From: Gammaproteobacteria bacterium
GTDB taxonomy: Bacteria > Pseudomonadota > Gammaproteobacteria > Pseudomonadales > Pseudohongiellaceae
Assembly: GCA_030427065.1 (NCBI GenBank)
Contig: JAUHWU010000003.1
Span: 1 to 59,053, forward strand
DNA: 59,053 bases
Direction of reading: 5' to 3'
Shown here: positions 28,229-38,490 of the stretch, in pieces
How the letters are laid out: every line of letters starts with the position of its first letter
How positions within the stretch are numbered: the stretch's first letter is position 1
Program-made: the position numbers and the translations under genes
The notes under the pieces: generated by a model
The model's input: only the letters and a program-made list of their open reading frames with translations
Databases searched by the model: none
What the model was told of the DNA's origin: nothing

Positions 28229-28307
28229 GTATATCATTTATTAGTTGATTGAATTTTTATAATCACTGTCTGTAATCGGGGACCTGCAGTGTGCAGAAAA
28301 CCGAATC

Positions 28308-29468
28308 TTACAAACCAGCACCAGATTTCAGTGCGTCAGCTTTGTCAGTCTTTTCCCATGAGAATTGCTCGCGGCCAAAGTGACCATAAGCTGCAGTTTC
28401 ACGGTATATGGGACGTAACAGATCCAGCGTTGCAATGAGACCGGCAGGTTTGCAATCAAAATGTTCGCGCACCAGTTTGGTAATCTTGCTATCGTCAATT
28501 TTGCCGGTGCCGAAGGTGTCTACCAGGATGGAAGTAGGCTCGGCAACGCCAATGGCATAAGAAAGCTGAACTTCACATTTCGAGGCAATACCTGCTGCCA
28601 CAATGTTTTTGGCAATGTAACGCGCCAGATAAGCTGCAGAACGGTCAACTTTGGAGGGGTCTTTTCCGGAGAAAGCACCACCGCCATGACGCGCCATGCC
28701 GCCATAGGTATCAACAATAATTTTTCGTCCTGTCAGTCCGCAGTCGCCATGAGGGCCGCCAACGATAAACTGACCGGTAGGGTTGATATGGTACTTGGTG
28801 TCACTATCCAGCATTTCGGCCGGTAATACAGGCTTGATGATTTCTTCCATCACAGCTTCATGAATCTGCGCCTGGGTCACGTCAGCAGTATGCTGGGTGG
28901 AAAGGACAACAGCATCAATTGAATGGGGTTTGCCGCCCACATAGCGATAGGTAAGCTGGCTTTTTGCGTCAGGCAGAAGGAATGGCAGTTTGCCGTTCTT
29001 CCTTACTTCGGCCTGTTTTGCTACCAGCAGGTGTGCATAGGTAATTGGTGCAGGCATCAACACTTCTGTTTCATCACAGGCATAGCCAAACATCAGACCC
29101 TGGTCACCTGCACCCTGTTCCTTGTGCAAGCCTTCACCGGCGGTAACGCCCATTGAAATATCAGGAGACTGTTTGCCAATGGCATTCAGCACGGCACAGT
29201 TGTGCCCATCAAAACCTTCTGAAGAACCGTTATAACCAATATCAAGAATAACCCCCCTGATAATATCTTCGACATCAATCACGGCTGTAGTGGTCACTTC
29301 CCCGGCAACAAGAGCCAGACCGGTATTAACCAGTGTTTCTACTGCAACTCGTGATTTTGGATCCTGCGCTAGCAGTGCATCCAGAATGGCATCAGATATT
29401 TGATCAGAAACTTTATCCGGGTGCCCCTCTGACACAGACTCAGATGTAAACAATACTGCTTCAGTCAT
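28308..29468 (-). CDS. metK: S-adenosylmethionine synthetase
   Basis: MetK makes S-adenosylmethionine from methionine and ATP. Signature motifs are visible: [19 protein letters not shown] at the N-terminus (ATP binding), [12 protein letters not shown] (about residue 117) and [16 protein letters not shown] (about residue 260). Length 386 is typical. Together with ahcY it covers two steps of the methyl cycle. The region upstream has a 10-bp palindrome that could be a control site. Confidence 0.97.
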   Translation of the reverse strand: MTEAVLFTSESVSEGHPDKVSDQISDAILDALLAQDPKSRVAVETLVNTGLALVAGEVTTTAVIDVEDIIRGVILDIGYNGSSEGFDGHNCAVLNAIGKQSPDISMGVTAGEGLHKEQGAGDQGLMFGYACDETEVLMPAPITYAHLLVAKQAEVRKNGKLPFLLPDAKSQLTYRYVGGKPHSIDAVVLSTQHTADVTQAQIHEAVMEEIIKPVLPAEMLDSDTKYHINPTGQFIVGGPHGDCGLTGRKIIVDTYGGMARHGGGAFSGKDPSKVDRSAAYLARYIAKNIVAAGIASKCEVQLSYAIGVAEPTSILVDTFGTGKIDDSKITKLVREHFDCKPAGLIATLDLLRPIYRETAAYGHFGREQFSWEKTDKADALKSGAGL

Positions 29469-30128
29469 GCTTTGCTTTCCTTTTATGTTTTGCAGATCCT
29501 GTTGTGTTCGTTTTTAAGGTCATGTACCAATACCATGCAGGTAATGGTGCAAGAGTAAAAATTACCTCTGTGACAAAAGCTGTCACAACTTTTGTCACGA
29601 CAACAAGGACTCTGCTTACTGGTTATAGATTAGATTTATCGGTGGTTTGTTTTAATTACCTGACTTCTTTCCCCCCGGGATTTAACGGGTCAAGTACCAG
29701 CTCGCGTAACTTCTCCGACAATTCTCCTGAATCTTTCGTTCATTACTGTATTCCTTCAGCCCCCATCGGGTATGACGAATATCACCAACAGCATTGTCAG
29801 CCTGATAACGCTGTATGCAAAATTATGGTAATGGGAGGCACTGGTTATCTGAAATATTTTATATTTTTATAATCAGACCGGAATTACAGTGGCAAGAATG
29901 TATCACCCTATCAGTCTTTAGGCAAATATGGGTAAAGCGGTAAAAGCGGCATTAAAACGCTCCAAATGTGCCTATTGTGTGTAGCAAATTAGGATTGGCT
30001 GGGAGACAATAGCCGGCCTTTGCGAAAGCAAAAATAAAAAACTGTCACGATTCAAAGCACAGCATCTGAATACAAGTCAGTCATAAAACAAAACCTTTTG
30101 TATAAAAAAATTGGGTAGGAGAAGATGT
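29469..30128. other. Divergent intergenic region between metK and tkt
   Basis: About 660 bp separate the divergent metK and tkt genes. A perfect palindrome lies at 29570-29598. A GNRA-type mini-hairpin (TTTGC GAAA GCAAA) lies near 30017-30030. A 122-codon frame at 29504-29872 has no family features. Promoters for both genes are expected here, but I could not assign them. Confidence 0.5.
29570..29598. promoter_or_regulatory. Perfect 10-bp palindrome upstream of metK
   Basis: GTGACAAAAG at 29570-29579 and CTTTTGTCAC at 29589-29598 are exact reverse complements with a 9-base spacer. The spacer itself includes TGTCAC, echoing the arm. The site is about 100 bp upstream of the metK start. It does not look like a MetJ box. 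It could be an operator for a dimeric regulator. Confidence 0.5.
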
Positions 30129-32165
30129 ATGCCGGCAGAAACGACCAGCATTTCCGGTAATAACGCAGGCAGAAAAGCCAGCAGGAAAGCCTGTGCTGAC
30201 GCAATCCGTGTACTTAGTATGGATGCTGTTCAGAAGGCTAATTCAGGTCATCCGGGCGCTCCCATGGGTATGGCAGACATTGCCGAGGTGCTCTGGAATG
30301 ATTTTCTCAGGCACAATCCCACCAATCCAAACTGGATCAACCGTGACCGTTTTGTCTTATCTAATGGTCATGGCTCAATGCTTATTTATTCCCTGTTGCA
30401 CCTGACGGGCTATGACCTGCCCATTGAAGAATTGCAAAATTTTCGCCAGTTACATTCGAAAACCCCCGGACATCCTGAATACGGTTATACCCCCGGCGTG
30501 GAGACTACTACAGGTCCGCTCGGACAGGGATTGGCGAATGCCGTAGGCATGGCCATAGCAGAGCGTACTTTGGGCGCACAGTTTAATCGTGTCGATTTTC
30601 CTCCCGTTATTGATCACAACACTTATGTCTTTGCCGGTGATGGTTGTCTCATGGAAGGGATTTCCCATGAGGTTTGCTCCCTTGCGGGAACGCTGGGGCT
30701 GGGCAAGTTAATAGTATTTTATGATGATAATGGTATCTCCATTGATGGTGATGTTCAGGAATGGTTTGCCGATGACACTGAGCAGCGCTTTCAGTCCTAT
30801 CACTGGCAAACGCTGACTATTGATGGTCACAATCCTGATGAGATCAGTGCTGCCATTACAGCGGCTATTGAGAACAAGGATCAGCCTACTCTGATTATCT
30901 GTAAAACGCAGATTGGCTTTGGTTCTCCAAATAAAGCAGGGACTGCAGCAACCCATGGTGCTCCTCTGGGGGAAGACGAGGTCCAGGCAACAAGGGATGC
31001 CCTGGGCTGGGACTCCCCCCCATTTGTTATTCCTGACGATATCTACCAGACCTGGGAAGCCCGTGAAAAGGGGTATGCCATGGAAACTGCCTGGAAAGAG
31101 CTGTTTACGCGCTTCGAGGAAGAGTATCCGGTCCATGCCATGGAGTTGATTCGACGAATTCGTGGTGAGCTGTGTGGTGATTTCGAAGAAATGGCCGATC
31201 AGTATATTGCCCAATGTAATGAAAAAGCAGAGTCAGTGGCTACCCGTAAATCTTCCCAGACAGCGATTGGGGCATTCGGCACTCTTCTGCCTGAGCTGAT
31301 CGGTGGCTCGGCTGACCTGACTGGCTCCAATCTCACTGCCTGGGATGGCAGTCTTGCCATCACACAAAACCCCAAAGGTAATTACATTTATTACGGAGTA
31401 CGGGAATTTGGCATGGTTGCGATCAATAATGGCATTGCCTTGCATGGTGGCTTCATTCCCTATGGTGGCACTTTCCTGATTTTCATGGAATATGCCCGCA
31501 ATGCAGTGCGTATGGCGGCATTGATGAAGCAGCGTAGTATTTTCGTGTTTACCCATGATTCCATTGGGCAGGGTGAGGATGGTCCTACGCATCAGGCCGT
31601 TGAGCAAATTTGCTCACTTCGGGTAACCCCCAATATGTCAGTGTGGCGTCCTGCTGATACAGTAGAAACAGCAGTGGCCTGGAAAACCGCACTGATGCAT
31701 GAAGATGGGCCAACTTCACTGGTATTGACGCGTCAGGGGGTTCCTCACCTTGAACGTACTGACGAGCAGATTGGTGAAATCGCCAGGGGTGGATATATCC
31801 TGGCGGATTGCGAAGGGGAGCCAGAAGTGATCGTTATTGCCACTGGTTCTGAAGTCTCCATCAGTCTGGAAGCGGTGAAACAGCTTCAACATGAAGGCAA
31901 GGCGGTTAGACTGGTGTCTATGCCTTCTACTGATATCTTTGATGCCCAGGATGAAGCTTATCGCGAGGCAGTGCTGCCAGCGGCTGTTCGCAAAAGGGTG
32001 GCCGTTGAAGCCGCACAGGTAGATTACTGGTACAAATACGTTGGCCTGGATGGCAAGGTGGTTGGTATGAGCAGTTTTGGTGAATCAGCCCCTGGCAAGG
32101 AAGTGCTGGCATATTTTGGCTTTACACCAGACAACATTGTCAGCCAGATCAATAGCCTGCTTTAA
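30129..32165 (+). CDS. tkt: Transketolase
   Basis: Transketolase moves two-carbon units between sugar phosphates in the pentose phosphate pathway. The thiamine pyrophosphate motif is GDGCLMEG followed by [12 protein letters not shown] (about residues 160-195). The N-terminal [16 protein letters not shown] (about residue 36) and the C-terminal [11 protein letters not shown] stretches are canonical. I chose the ATG at 30129, with an AGGAG ribosome site 7 bp upstream, giving 678 residues; an upstream TTG in frame is less likely. Its stop overlaps that of the convergent sulfotransferase gene. pgk and fba follow. Confidence 0.96.
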   Translation: MPAETTSISGNNAGRKASRKACADAIRVLSMDAVQKANSGHPGAPMGMADIAEVLWNDFLRHNPTNPNWINRDRFVLSNGHGSMLIYSLLHLTGYDLPIEELQNFRQLHSKTPGHPEYGYTPGVETTTGPLGQGLANAVGMAIAERTLGAQFNRVDFPPVIDHNTYVFAGDGCLMEGISHEVCSLAGTLGLGKLIVFYDDNGISIDGDVQEWFADDTEQRFQSYHWQTLTIDGHNPDEISAAITAAIENKDQPTLIICKTQIGFGSPNKAGTAATHGAPLGEDEVQATRDALGWDSPPFVIPDDIYQTWEAREKGYAMETAWKELFTRFEEEYPVHAMELIRRIRGELCGDFEEMADQYIAQCNEKAESVATRKSSQTAIGAFGTLLPELIGGSADLTGSNLTAWDGSLAITQNPKGNYIYYGVREFGMVAINNGIALHGGFIPYGGTFLIFMEYARNAVRMAALMKQRSIFVFTHDSIGQGEDGPTHQAVEQICSLRVTPNMSVWRPADTVETAVAWKTALMHEDGPTSLVLTRQGVPHLERTDEQIGEIARGGYILADCEGEPEVIVIATGSEVSISLEAVKQLQHEGKAVRLVSMPSTDIFDAQDEAYREAVLPAAVRKRVAVEAAQVDYWYKYVGLDGKVVGMSSFGESAPGKEVLAYFGFTPDNIVSQINSLL

Positions 32166-32857
32166 CTTGAGGAAGACTGCGTGGTATTAAGACGCAGGGA
32201 TGAAGTATCTCCCTCGGTTTTGTAGCCAATTTTTTCCATAAATGTCGCCACCATATCGACCGGGTCATAGGGCATAATGATGACCTCGTCAAATACCTGT
32301 GCCAGCAACTGTATCTTCCGATCATAATCAAAGAGCCAGGAATCGTCTTCCAGATAACGGTAGGAATCCGGATTGTCGCTCAAGGGTATTCCCAGACCTG
32401 TCAGCTGTGTTTTAAAAGATTCCCGATAACTGTCTCGATCTCGCAGGCAGCATACACAAATGATTTCATCCGAAAACTCTTCAAATAGCTGTCTTAATCT
32501 TTTGTATTCTTCCAGAGAGTTAAGCAGGTAGAGGCCTTCATTGGTCCACAGGATTTCACTGCAGTTGGTTTCACTTGCTAACTGATAATGTCGCCTGATA
32601 TCTGTGCGCAACAGGTCTGGCAGGGTGGTAAAAAAATCTTCTTCTACTGTTTCCTTCAGCATTATCTTGGCTGTGGAGTCCCTTTGTTCATCCAGTGCAT
32701 AAACGTTGAGCAGGAAATGGGAGGGATTTCCGTAGCCGAGTAAAACATTTGGTACGTAAAGCCCTGAATCACTCAGAGCCGAACGGTGACTTTGCAGATA
32801 ATGCTGGATAGAAGTGGTACCGGTCTTGTGCTGGCCGATATGGATGATTGTTTTCAA
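32162..32857 (-). CDS. Small sulfotransferase-family protein
   Basis: A 231-residue protein that starts [20 protein letters not shown], a typical 5'-phosphosulfate loop of PAPS sulfotransferases. A second motif around [15 protein letters not shown] (about residue 137) would bind the 3'-phosphate. The C-terminus ends in a low-complexity TTQSSSS. It reads against tkt and shares the TTAA at both stops. It occupies the place where a glyceraldehyde-phosphate dehydrogenase gene is often found between tkt and pgk. The acceptor is unknown. Confidence 0.78.
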   Translation of the reverse strand: MKTIIHIGQHKTGTTSIQHYLQSHRSALSDSGLYVPNVLLGYGNPSHFLLNVYALDEQRDSTAKIMLKETVEEDFFTTLPDLLRTDIRRHYQLASETNCSEILWTNEGLYLLNSLEEYKRLRQLFEEFSDEIICVCCLRDRDSYRESFKTQLTGLGIPLSDNPDSYRYLEDDSWLFDYDRKIQLLAQVFDEVIIMPYDPVDMVATFMEKIGYKTEGDTSSLRLNTTQSSSS

Positions 32858-33157
32858 GCTCAGCTTTCCCCAAAAAGTGTAAATTTTTCTTGTGTAATTC
32901 GCCTATTTACTGATGCCGGAATGAAGAAAGTTGCTCAGCAATCGGTTATCATTCCTGGCGGGTGAGCCCGGAATTTTTCGCTCGTGCCGCGCCTCTATAA
33001 ATAACTTGTTAAAACCTAGTAGAGTTTACATGGCACTCTATAGAGCACTGACATAGCGCCTACATGACGCTTACATGACGCCTACCCGGCATTTTTGCAT
33101 TCTCTTAAATTCTCGTAGATCCTGAAAGAGAGTTAGTTAGTTGCTTATAATAAGGTA
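32858..33157. other. Intergenic region upstream of pgk
   Basis: About 300 bp without a gene. The notable content is the 11-bp-phased repeat array at 33048-33091, plus an imperfect match TTTACATGGC near 33026 and a small palindrome (CTCTATAGAG) near 33036-33045. Confidence 0.6.
33048..33091 (+). promoter_or_regulatory. Four 11-bp direct repeats upstream of pgk (candidate operator)
   Basis: The units CTGACAT-AGCG, CCTACAT-GACG, CTTACAT-GACG and CCTACCC-GGCA follow one another without gaps. The 7+4 geometry is that of a Pho box (consensus CTGTCAT-N4), but the sequence differs from the boxes seen upstream of phoB, pstS and the porin here, and no -10 lies at the matching distance. A regulator binding one helix face is a reasonable reading; its identity is open. 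Confidence 0.5.
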
Positions 33158-33181
33158 ATGAATAATAAGGCAATAAATACT

Positions 33182-34366
33182 ATGGCAATTAGAAGTATCA
33201 ATGATTACCCCCTGAAAGACCAGCGGGTATTAATCCGGGAAGACCTCAACGTCCCCATTAAAAACGGCAAAGTAATCAGTGATGCAAGGATCAATGCAGC
33301 CTTGCCTACTATCCGTTACGCCCTTCAGCAGGGGGCGGTTACTTTATTAATGTCTCACCTGGGGCGCCCGGAAGAAGGGGTTCCCATTAGTGAGCAGGCC
33401 GAATTCTCGATGGCGCCTGTTGCCCAAAGACTGGGGGAATTACTGGGGCAGAGTGTCGCTATCATGCCTCCGGATTTTTCACAGGAAGATTCCCTGGCAC
33501 TTGCTCCCGGGACCTGTGTTTTGCTCGAAAATGTTCGCACCAATGTCGGCGAAAAAGCAAATGATGACAGTCTTGCCCGCTATTATGCAGGCTTGTGTGA
33601 TATTTTTGTGATGGATGCTTTTGGTACTGCCCACCGGGCTCAGGCCAGTACCCACGGTGTTGCCAGGTTTGCTCCAAAAGCCTGCGCCGGGCCGTTATTG
33701 AAAGGCGAGCTTGATGCGCTGGACAAGGCCTTGACTAATCCCCAGCGCCCCATGCTGGCTATTGTTGGCGGAGCAAAGGTGTCCAGCAAGCTTGGAGTCT
33801 TGCAGGCACTGGCGACAAAGGTAGACCAGTTGATTGTCGGGGGAGGTATAGCGAATACCTTTTTGGCAGCAGCCGGTTTTCCTGTTGGAAAATCCCTTGT
33901 TGAAGTGGAGATGATAGCCACTGCCAAAATGTTAATGGCTGAGACCGACATCCCGTTACCGGTAGATGTCATGGTGGCCAAAGAATTTTCCGAACAGGCG
34001 CCTGCCACCCTGAAGGCCGTCGAAGATGTTGCAGATGATGACATGATCCTTGATATAGGCCCTGAAACCAGTCGCCGCTTCTGTGAAATTATTGCCAACA
34101 TGAAAACCATACTCTGGAACGGACCTATTGGTGTATTCGAGTTTGACGCTTTTTCCCATGGTACTGAGAGCATTTCCAGAGCTATTGCGGCAAATGAAGG
34201 CTTTTCTATTGCTGGAGGTGGAGAAACAATCACCGCAATCGACAAGTTTGGTATCAATGGCGATATTTCCTATATTTCAACCGGAGGCGGTGCTTTTCTG
34301 GAATTTGTGCAGGGAGAAGTATTGCCCGCCGTTGCGGTATTGGAAGAGCGCGGTAAAAATGAGTAG
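33182..34366 (+). CDS. pgk: Phosphoglycerate kinase
   Basis: Pgk transfers phosphate between 1,3-bisphosphoglycerate and ADP in glycolysis and gluconeogenesis. It has [15 protein letters not shown] (about residue 15), [22 protein letters not shown] (about residue 197) and GGGETITAI near the C-terminus. I chose the ATG at 33182 because [11 protein letters not shown] fits the family start; an ATG at 33158 would add eight residues and has a poorly spaced ribosome site. Length is 394 residues. fba follows after 49 bp, a common pair. Confidence 0.95.
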   Translation: MAIRSINDYPLKDQRVLIREDLNVPIKNGKVISDARINAALPTIRYALQQGAVTLLMSHLGRPEEGVPISEQAEFSMAPVAQRLGELLGQSVAIMPPDFSQEDSLALAPGTCVLLENVRTNVGEKANDDSLARYYAGLCDIFVMDAFGTAHRAQASTHGVARFAPKACAGPLLKGELDALDKALTNPQRPMLAIVGGAKVSSKLGVLQALATKVDQLIVGGGIANTFLAAAGFPVGKSLVEVEMIATAKMLMAETDIPLPVDVMVAKEFSEQAPATLKAVEDVADDDMILDIGPETSRRFCEIIANMKTILWNGPIGVFEFDAFSHGTESISRAIAANEGFSIAGGGETITAIDKFGINGDISYISTGGGAFLEFVQGEVLPAVAVLEERGKNE

Positions 34367-34415
34367 AAAACAGAATAATCAAGATTAAAAAATACAAAGT
34401 TAAAAGGACATAAGC

Positions 34416-35483
34416 ATGGCTTTAATGAGTTTACGACAATTGCTGGATCATGCAGCAGAACACAGTTACGGCGTTCCTGCGTTTAACGTTAATAACCTGG
34501 AGCAGGTCAGGGCAATCATGGAGGGTGCCAGTGAGGTCAACAGCCCGGTTATCCTTCAGGCCTCAGCAGGTGCGCGAAAATATGCCGGGTCCAATTTTCT
34601 TAAACATTTGATTCAGGGAGCCATCGAGGAGTTTCCTCATATACCCATTGTTATGCATCAGGACCACGGTGTTTCTCCGGCAGTATGTCAGCGCTCCATT
34701 CAACTTGGATTTTCATCCGTGATGATGGATGGCTCACTTGGTGAAGACGGTAAAACACCGATGTCATTCGAATACAATGTTGAGGTAACGCAGAAGGCCG
34801 TTGAAATGGCTCATGCCTGTGGGGTATCAGTTGAAGGTGAACTTGGCTGTCTGGGCTCTCTGGAATCAGGTATGGCGGGTGAGGAAGACGGACATGGTGC
34901 AGAGGGCAAGCTGACCATGGAGCAATTGCTGACAGATCCGGAAGAAGCTGCCCAGTTTGTTGAAGCTACCCAGGTAGATGCTCTCGCGATTGCCGTAGGG
35001 ACAAGCCACGGAGCCTATAAATTCAGCCGGCCTCCCACAGGGGATATTCTGGCAATAGAAAGAATCAGGGAAATTCACAAGCGCATTCCCGGGACTCATC
35101 TGGTCATGCATGGCTCTTCATCAGTACCCCAGGAATGGCTGGCTATCATCAATGAATTTGGTGGAGAGATTCCGGAAACTTACGGTGTTCCGGTTGAGGA
35201 AATACAGGAAGGTATAAAGAATGGCGTCAGGAAAGTGAATATTGATACCGATTTGCGCCTTGCGTCCACCGGCGCAATGAGACGTTTTCTTGCCGAAAAC
35301 AAGTCAGAATTTGATCCGCGTAAATTCCTTACTCCCACCATCACTGCTATGAAAGAAATTGTGGTTGCGCGATTGGAAGCCTTCGGCACTGCTGGCCAGA
35401 TTTCCAGTATCAAGAAAATATATAAACTTGAAGAGATGGCGGAGAAGTATGCTGCAGGCGATTACAAGGCCCATGTTGTCTAA
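34416..35483 (+). CDS. fba: Fructose-bisphosphate aldolase, class II
   Basis: A zinc-dependent aldolase that splits or forms fructose 1,6-bisphosphate. It shows [13 protein letters not shown] at the N-terminus, the zinc ligand region MHQDHG (about residue 82), [10 protein letters not shown] and the [10 protein letters not shown] segment near residue 230, all typical of the Calvin-type class II enzymes (355 residues). It follows pgk closely and the two are probably co-transcribed. The stop codon lies in a 12-bp tandem repeat that supplies further in-frame stops. Confidence 0.95.
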   Translation: MALMSLRQLLDHAAEHSYGVPAFNVNNLEQVRAIMEGASEVNSPVILQASAGARKYAGSNFLKHLIQGAIEEFPHIPIVMHQDHGVSPAVCQRSIQLGFSSVMMDGSLGEDGKTPMSFEYNVEVTQKAVEMAHACGVSVEGELGCLGSLESGMAGEEDGHGAEGKLTMEQLLTDPEEAAQFVEATQVDALAIAVGTSHGAYKFSRPPTGDILAIERIREIHKRIPGTHLVMHGSSSVPQEWLAIINEFGGEIPETYGVPVEEIQEGIKNGVRKVNIDTDLRLASTGAMRRFLAENKSEFDPRKFLTPTITAMKEIVVARLEAFGTAGQISSIKKIYKLEEMAEKYAAGDYKAHVV

Positions 35484-35522
35484 AGAGTTGTCTAAAGAGT
35501 TGTCTAAAGAGTTGTCTAAAGA
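35475..35522 (+). repeat. Four 12-bp tandem repeats across the fba stop codon
   Basis: The unit GTTGTCTAAAGA occurs four times in a row. Each copy is four codons long and contains TAA in the fba frame, so the stop is repeated four times. A fifth, altered copy (ATGGGCTAAAGG) follows. Confidence 0.95.
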
Positions 35523-35557
35523 ATGGGCTAAAGGGTAGTTTGAAAGCATTAAGCGGA

Positions 35558-35585
35558 GCGGGCAGAGTATTTACTGCCCGCAATT
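35558..35585 (+). terminator. Probable terminator hairpin after fba
   Basis: A perfect 8-bp GC-rich stem (GCGGGCAG at 35558-35565, CTGCCCGC at 35574-35581) with an 8-base loop. It is followed only by AATTT, so the U-run is weak. It may still end or slow the pgk-fba transcript. Confidence 0.6.
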
Positions 35586-35750
35586 TCCATAATGTGGCTA
35601 CTGCTGTTATGCAATTCATAACGGAATACTTATCTGATCTGTGAACAGGTAACTACACAAAACACTAAAAGTCCCTGAACATATGCCAAAGCCTGGGTTT
35701 GACCAGGCATTAACAGGCATTTGTCACAATAATAAAAACCGAGGTAAGTA

Positions 35751-36584
35751 TTGAAATCCAAACCCGAAGACTCTGACCAGATAAACCAGTTCTACCAATG
35801 GATCAGGGGATACCTGGCAGACCTTTCCCGTTCTGCCGAAGGTGAGTTGAGTCATGCCATTAATTTTGGTTTCTGGGAAGATGGCTGTAAAAATTTGTTT
35901 GACGCTGAAATGGCGTTTTTCGAACTGGTTCTGGATATGTTGTCTCCTCTGAAGCAGGGTGATCATGGCGTTGAAATTGGCTGCGGTATAGGTGGTTACG
36001 CTGTGCGCTTGCTGGAACAATCCCCTGTGCAATTAACCTGTTATGACCTGCTTGAGGAACACCTGAACCTGACGCGTCAGTTTGCAGAAACAAAGTCGGT
36101 AGCGGACAGACTGCGGACTATTCAGGGCAATTCGATGGAGATGAATAATTTCTCCGATAATAGTCTGGATTTTATCTATTGTGTTGAATCATCATTCCAC
36201 TATGATGAAAAGCAGAAATTTTTTAATGAAGTGCAAAGAGTGTTAAAGCCTGGAGCTACCTTTGTTTATGCGGACATCAGTTGCGAAGATGTCTCGAAAA
36301 TCACTTTCAAATCCGGAAATCATTTTTCTGCGAAATCAGAACTTGATGCCTATATAAAAAATGCCAATCTGGATATTGTAGAGCACAGGGATATTGGCGG
36401 TCAGGTATATCGGCCGTTGCAGGAATATACAGAATACTTCAATGATGAATTGCTTGATGAGCCAGCAGGCTCAAGTAAGGCCAAAGTGGGTAAATACTGG
36501 GATCTGGTACTCAATAACTATACCAAACTCTTTAACAAGGGGCTGATGGGTTACCAGGTTTACAAGGTCCGGAAGCCTGCCTGA
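35751..36584 (+). CDS. SAM-dependent methyltransferase (class I)
   Basis: A 277-residue methyltransferase with the SAM-binding motif GVEIGCGIGGYAVRL (about residue 72), an acidic residue at the end of the next strand (CYDLLEEHL) and a motif near DFIYCVESSFHYDEK (about residue 140). The start is TTG at 35751 with a GAGG ribosome site 6 bp upstream. The N-terminal INFGFWEDG segment is seen in methyltransferases acting on small molecules or lipids. The substrate is unknown. An acyltransferase gene follows after 87 bp. Confidence 0.85.
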   Translation: MKSKPEDSDQINQFYQWIRGYLADLSRSAEGELSHAINFGFWEDGCKNLFDAEMAFFELVLDMLSPLKQGDHGVEIGCGIGGYAVRLLEQSPVQLTCYDLLEEHLNLTRQFAETKSVADRLRTIQGNSMEMNNFSDNSLDFIYCVESSFHYDEKQKFFNEVQRVLKPGATFVYADISCEDVSKITFKSGNHFSAKSELDAYIKNANLDIVEHRDIGGQVYRPLQEYTEYFNDELLDEPAGSSKAKVGKYWDLVLNNYTKLFNKGLMGYQVYKVRKPA

Positions 36585-36671
36585 ACGGCCTTGCTTCTAT
36601 CGTCATTCTATATGGCGGCTTATATAGTTGGTTAATATAATTGCTTTAACCTGTTGTTTGTAATGTGACAG

Positions 36672-37601
36672 ATGACACTGGCTCGGAACTCTGGAAAAAG
36701 CCATATGAGCGGTCTTGCTACATTGCGTTTCAAACTGATGTTTGCCTGGGCATATCTATTGCGCATCACCTTATCCTATGCCGCCGGCAATAATGTCGCG
36801 GCCCAAACCATTGCTCTGATTCATCCACGTATTCCCCGACAAAAAAAAGCTTTCATTGCCGGTCTGGAAAAAATATTTCCTGAAAGAGAAACTGTAGAGA
36901 AAGCCTGGGATCGTCATAAACTCCTTGTTGGCTTGACGCGTTTCCAGGGCAGTTTTTACGCGCAAAAAAATACCCGCTGGATTAACCAGTGTGAAGTAGA
37001 TATTCAAGGTGCAGAATATGTGCGTGAATATTATTCACAGCATAAAGGGGTTCTGGTCATGACCTATCACCACCACCTGAATATGCTTTTTTGTAATTTG
37101 TTGGGCAGACTAACCTTGCCTGTTACAACCATTGCCATGGATGCACAGGACAATCAGCAGTATCAAAAGTTTGGCGGCAGGGTAAACCGGATATACGAGC
37201 ATGCTGAGAGGCATCTCAATGGCGGAGATATTATACTGGTTAAGCCCCAACGCATGATGCGTTCCATTTTGCGTGCTTTTGAGAAGAGCCATCTTGTTAT
37301 CAGTGCGAATGATTTTCCGGAAGTATTCGATGACAAAAACCGGAAAGAATTTCCCTTCCTGAATACTGTTTTGTCCTGCCCCACAGGCACAGTAAAACTG
37401 GCGGTCAGAAAGAAGATTCCTATTGTCGCAGCTTATTTAAACTGGCTGGGAGGCAGTAGATTTGAGCTGGTTATAAAACCGGTGAGTAACGGCATCGACG
37501 AACTCAAGGTAAAAGATGCCATGCAGCGCTACCTGGCAGTGCTGGAACAGGCCATTCAAAAACAGCCCGGCATTTGGGAAGGCTGGAAGTGGATTAAGTA
37601 A
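36672..37601 (+). CDS. Lysophospholipid acyltransferase-family protein (LpxL-like)
   Basis: A 309-residue protein with the layout of LpxL/HtrB-type acyltransferases: an N-terminal hydrophobic segment, then a histidine motif, then LVISANDFPE and a GTVKLAVRKKIPIV segment. The usual HX4(D/E) motif reads HHHLNMLF here (about residue 136), without the acidic residue in the normal place, so activity or chemistry may differ. The start is uncertain: ATG 36672 or ATG 36705. It may work with the methyltransferase just upstream on a lipid or secondary metabolite; that is inference. Confidence 0.7.
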   Translation: MTLARNSGKSHMSGLATLRFKLMFAWAYLLRITLSYAAGNNVAAQTIALIHPRIPRQKKAFIAGLEKIFPERETVEKAWDRHKLLVGLTRFQGSFYAQKNTRWINQCEVDIQGAEYVREYYSQHKGVLVMTYHHHLNMLFCNLLGRLTLPVTTIAMDAQDNQQYQKFGGRVNRIYEHAERHLNGGDIILVKPQRMMRSILRAFEKSHLVISANDFPEVFDDKNRKEFPFLNTVLSCPTGTVKLAVRKKIPIVAAYLNWLGGSRFELVIKPVSNGIDELKVKDAMQRYLAVLEQAIQKQPGIWEGWKWIK

Positions 37602-37606
37602 TTCCA

Positions 37607-38284
37607 TTAATTTTTTGTGGTTAAACTTTCCACGCCAGATTCTTTGCCAAGCAAGAGTATGTCCGCAGGACGGTGGGCAAAAAGCCCGTTGGTGACCACG
37701 CCCACTATCTGGTTGAGATCAGTTTCCATTTTTCTCGGGTCTACTATGGACATGTTATACACGTCGATAATTATATTGCCATTGTCAGTAACGCAGCCTT
37801 CACGATAGACGGGGTCGCCGCCCAGATTAACAATCTGTCGTGCAACGTAACTGCGTGCCATGGGAATGACTTCAACTGGCAGAGGGAACTTACCGAGTAC
37901 CCCGACAAATTTGCTGGCGTCCGCAATACAAACGAACTCCCTGGCCACTGCGGCAATTATTTTTTCTCGAGTCAATGCGGCGCCGCCACCCTTGATCAGC
38001 TGCAGATACTCATTTGCTTCATCCGCACCATCAATATATACCGTCACCTCATCTACTGAGTTCAACTCGTACACGGGAATGCCATGGGACTTAAGGCGCC
38101 GGGCAGTTTCTTCCGAGCTGGCCACAGTTGCCTTGATGTCGTGCTTTATTTTGGCGAGTTCTTCGATAAACAGGTTCGCGGTGGAGCCTGTGCCGACGCC
38201 AATGACGCTGTCCTCCGGGCGGTATTTCTGTATGTAATCAAATGCTGCTGCAGCGACGGCCTTTTTTAGTTCATCCTGGGTCAT
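37607..38284 (-). CDS. rpiA: Ribose-5-phosphate isomerase A
   Basis: RpiA converts ribose 5-phosphate and ribulose 5-phosphate, linking to tkt. Visible features are [17 protein letters not shown] (about residue 28), [11 protein letters not shown] (about residue 81), [14 protein letters not shown] (about residue 94) and the C-terminal [15 protein letters not shown] chose the ATG at 38284 (225 residues, starts MTQDELKK); a longer frame adds 18 unlikely residues. It faces the acyltransferase gene with a 5-bp gap. Confidence 0.95.
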   Translation of the reverse strand: MTQDELKKAVAAAAFDYIQKYRPEDSVIGVGTGSTANLFIEELAKIKHDIKATVASSEETARRLKSHGIPVYELNSVDEVTVYIDGADEANEYLQLIKGGGAALTREKIIAAVAREFVCIADASKFVGVLGKFPLPVEVIPMARSYVARQIVNLGGDPVYREGCVTDNGNIIIDVYNMSIVDPRKMETDLNQIVGVVTNGLFAHRPADILLLGKESGVESLTTKN

Positions 38285-38490
38285 AGTATTACTCGGCGGT
38301 TGGCGGGGTAGTTGCGACTTTGGTACAAGTCTATCCAAGGTAGTGCGTGGTTGCGAGGTGGTATTGAGATATAAATAAAAAAAGTAAAGGTTGCATAAAG
38401 AAAATAAAAACCTTATTGTTCATCCGGTTGCGACATCTATCTAACAAAGATACTTAAATATAGGCTCTAACACATTGTCTCGGAGAAGTT

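Noticed and set aside
28177-28307. SAH riboswitch between metK and ahcY
   Set aside because: The gap is short and I could not find the conserved core of that riboswitch; only a hairpin with a U-run is supported.
29504-29872. 122-codon open frame between metK and tkt
   Set aside because: It spans the regulatory region and the palindrome, and its peptide looks random (Ser/Thr-rich, no domain).
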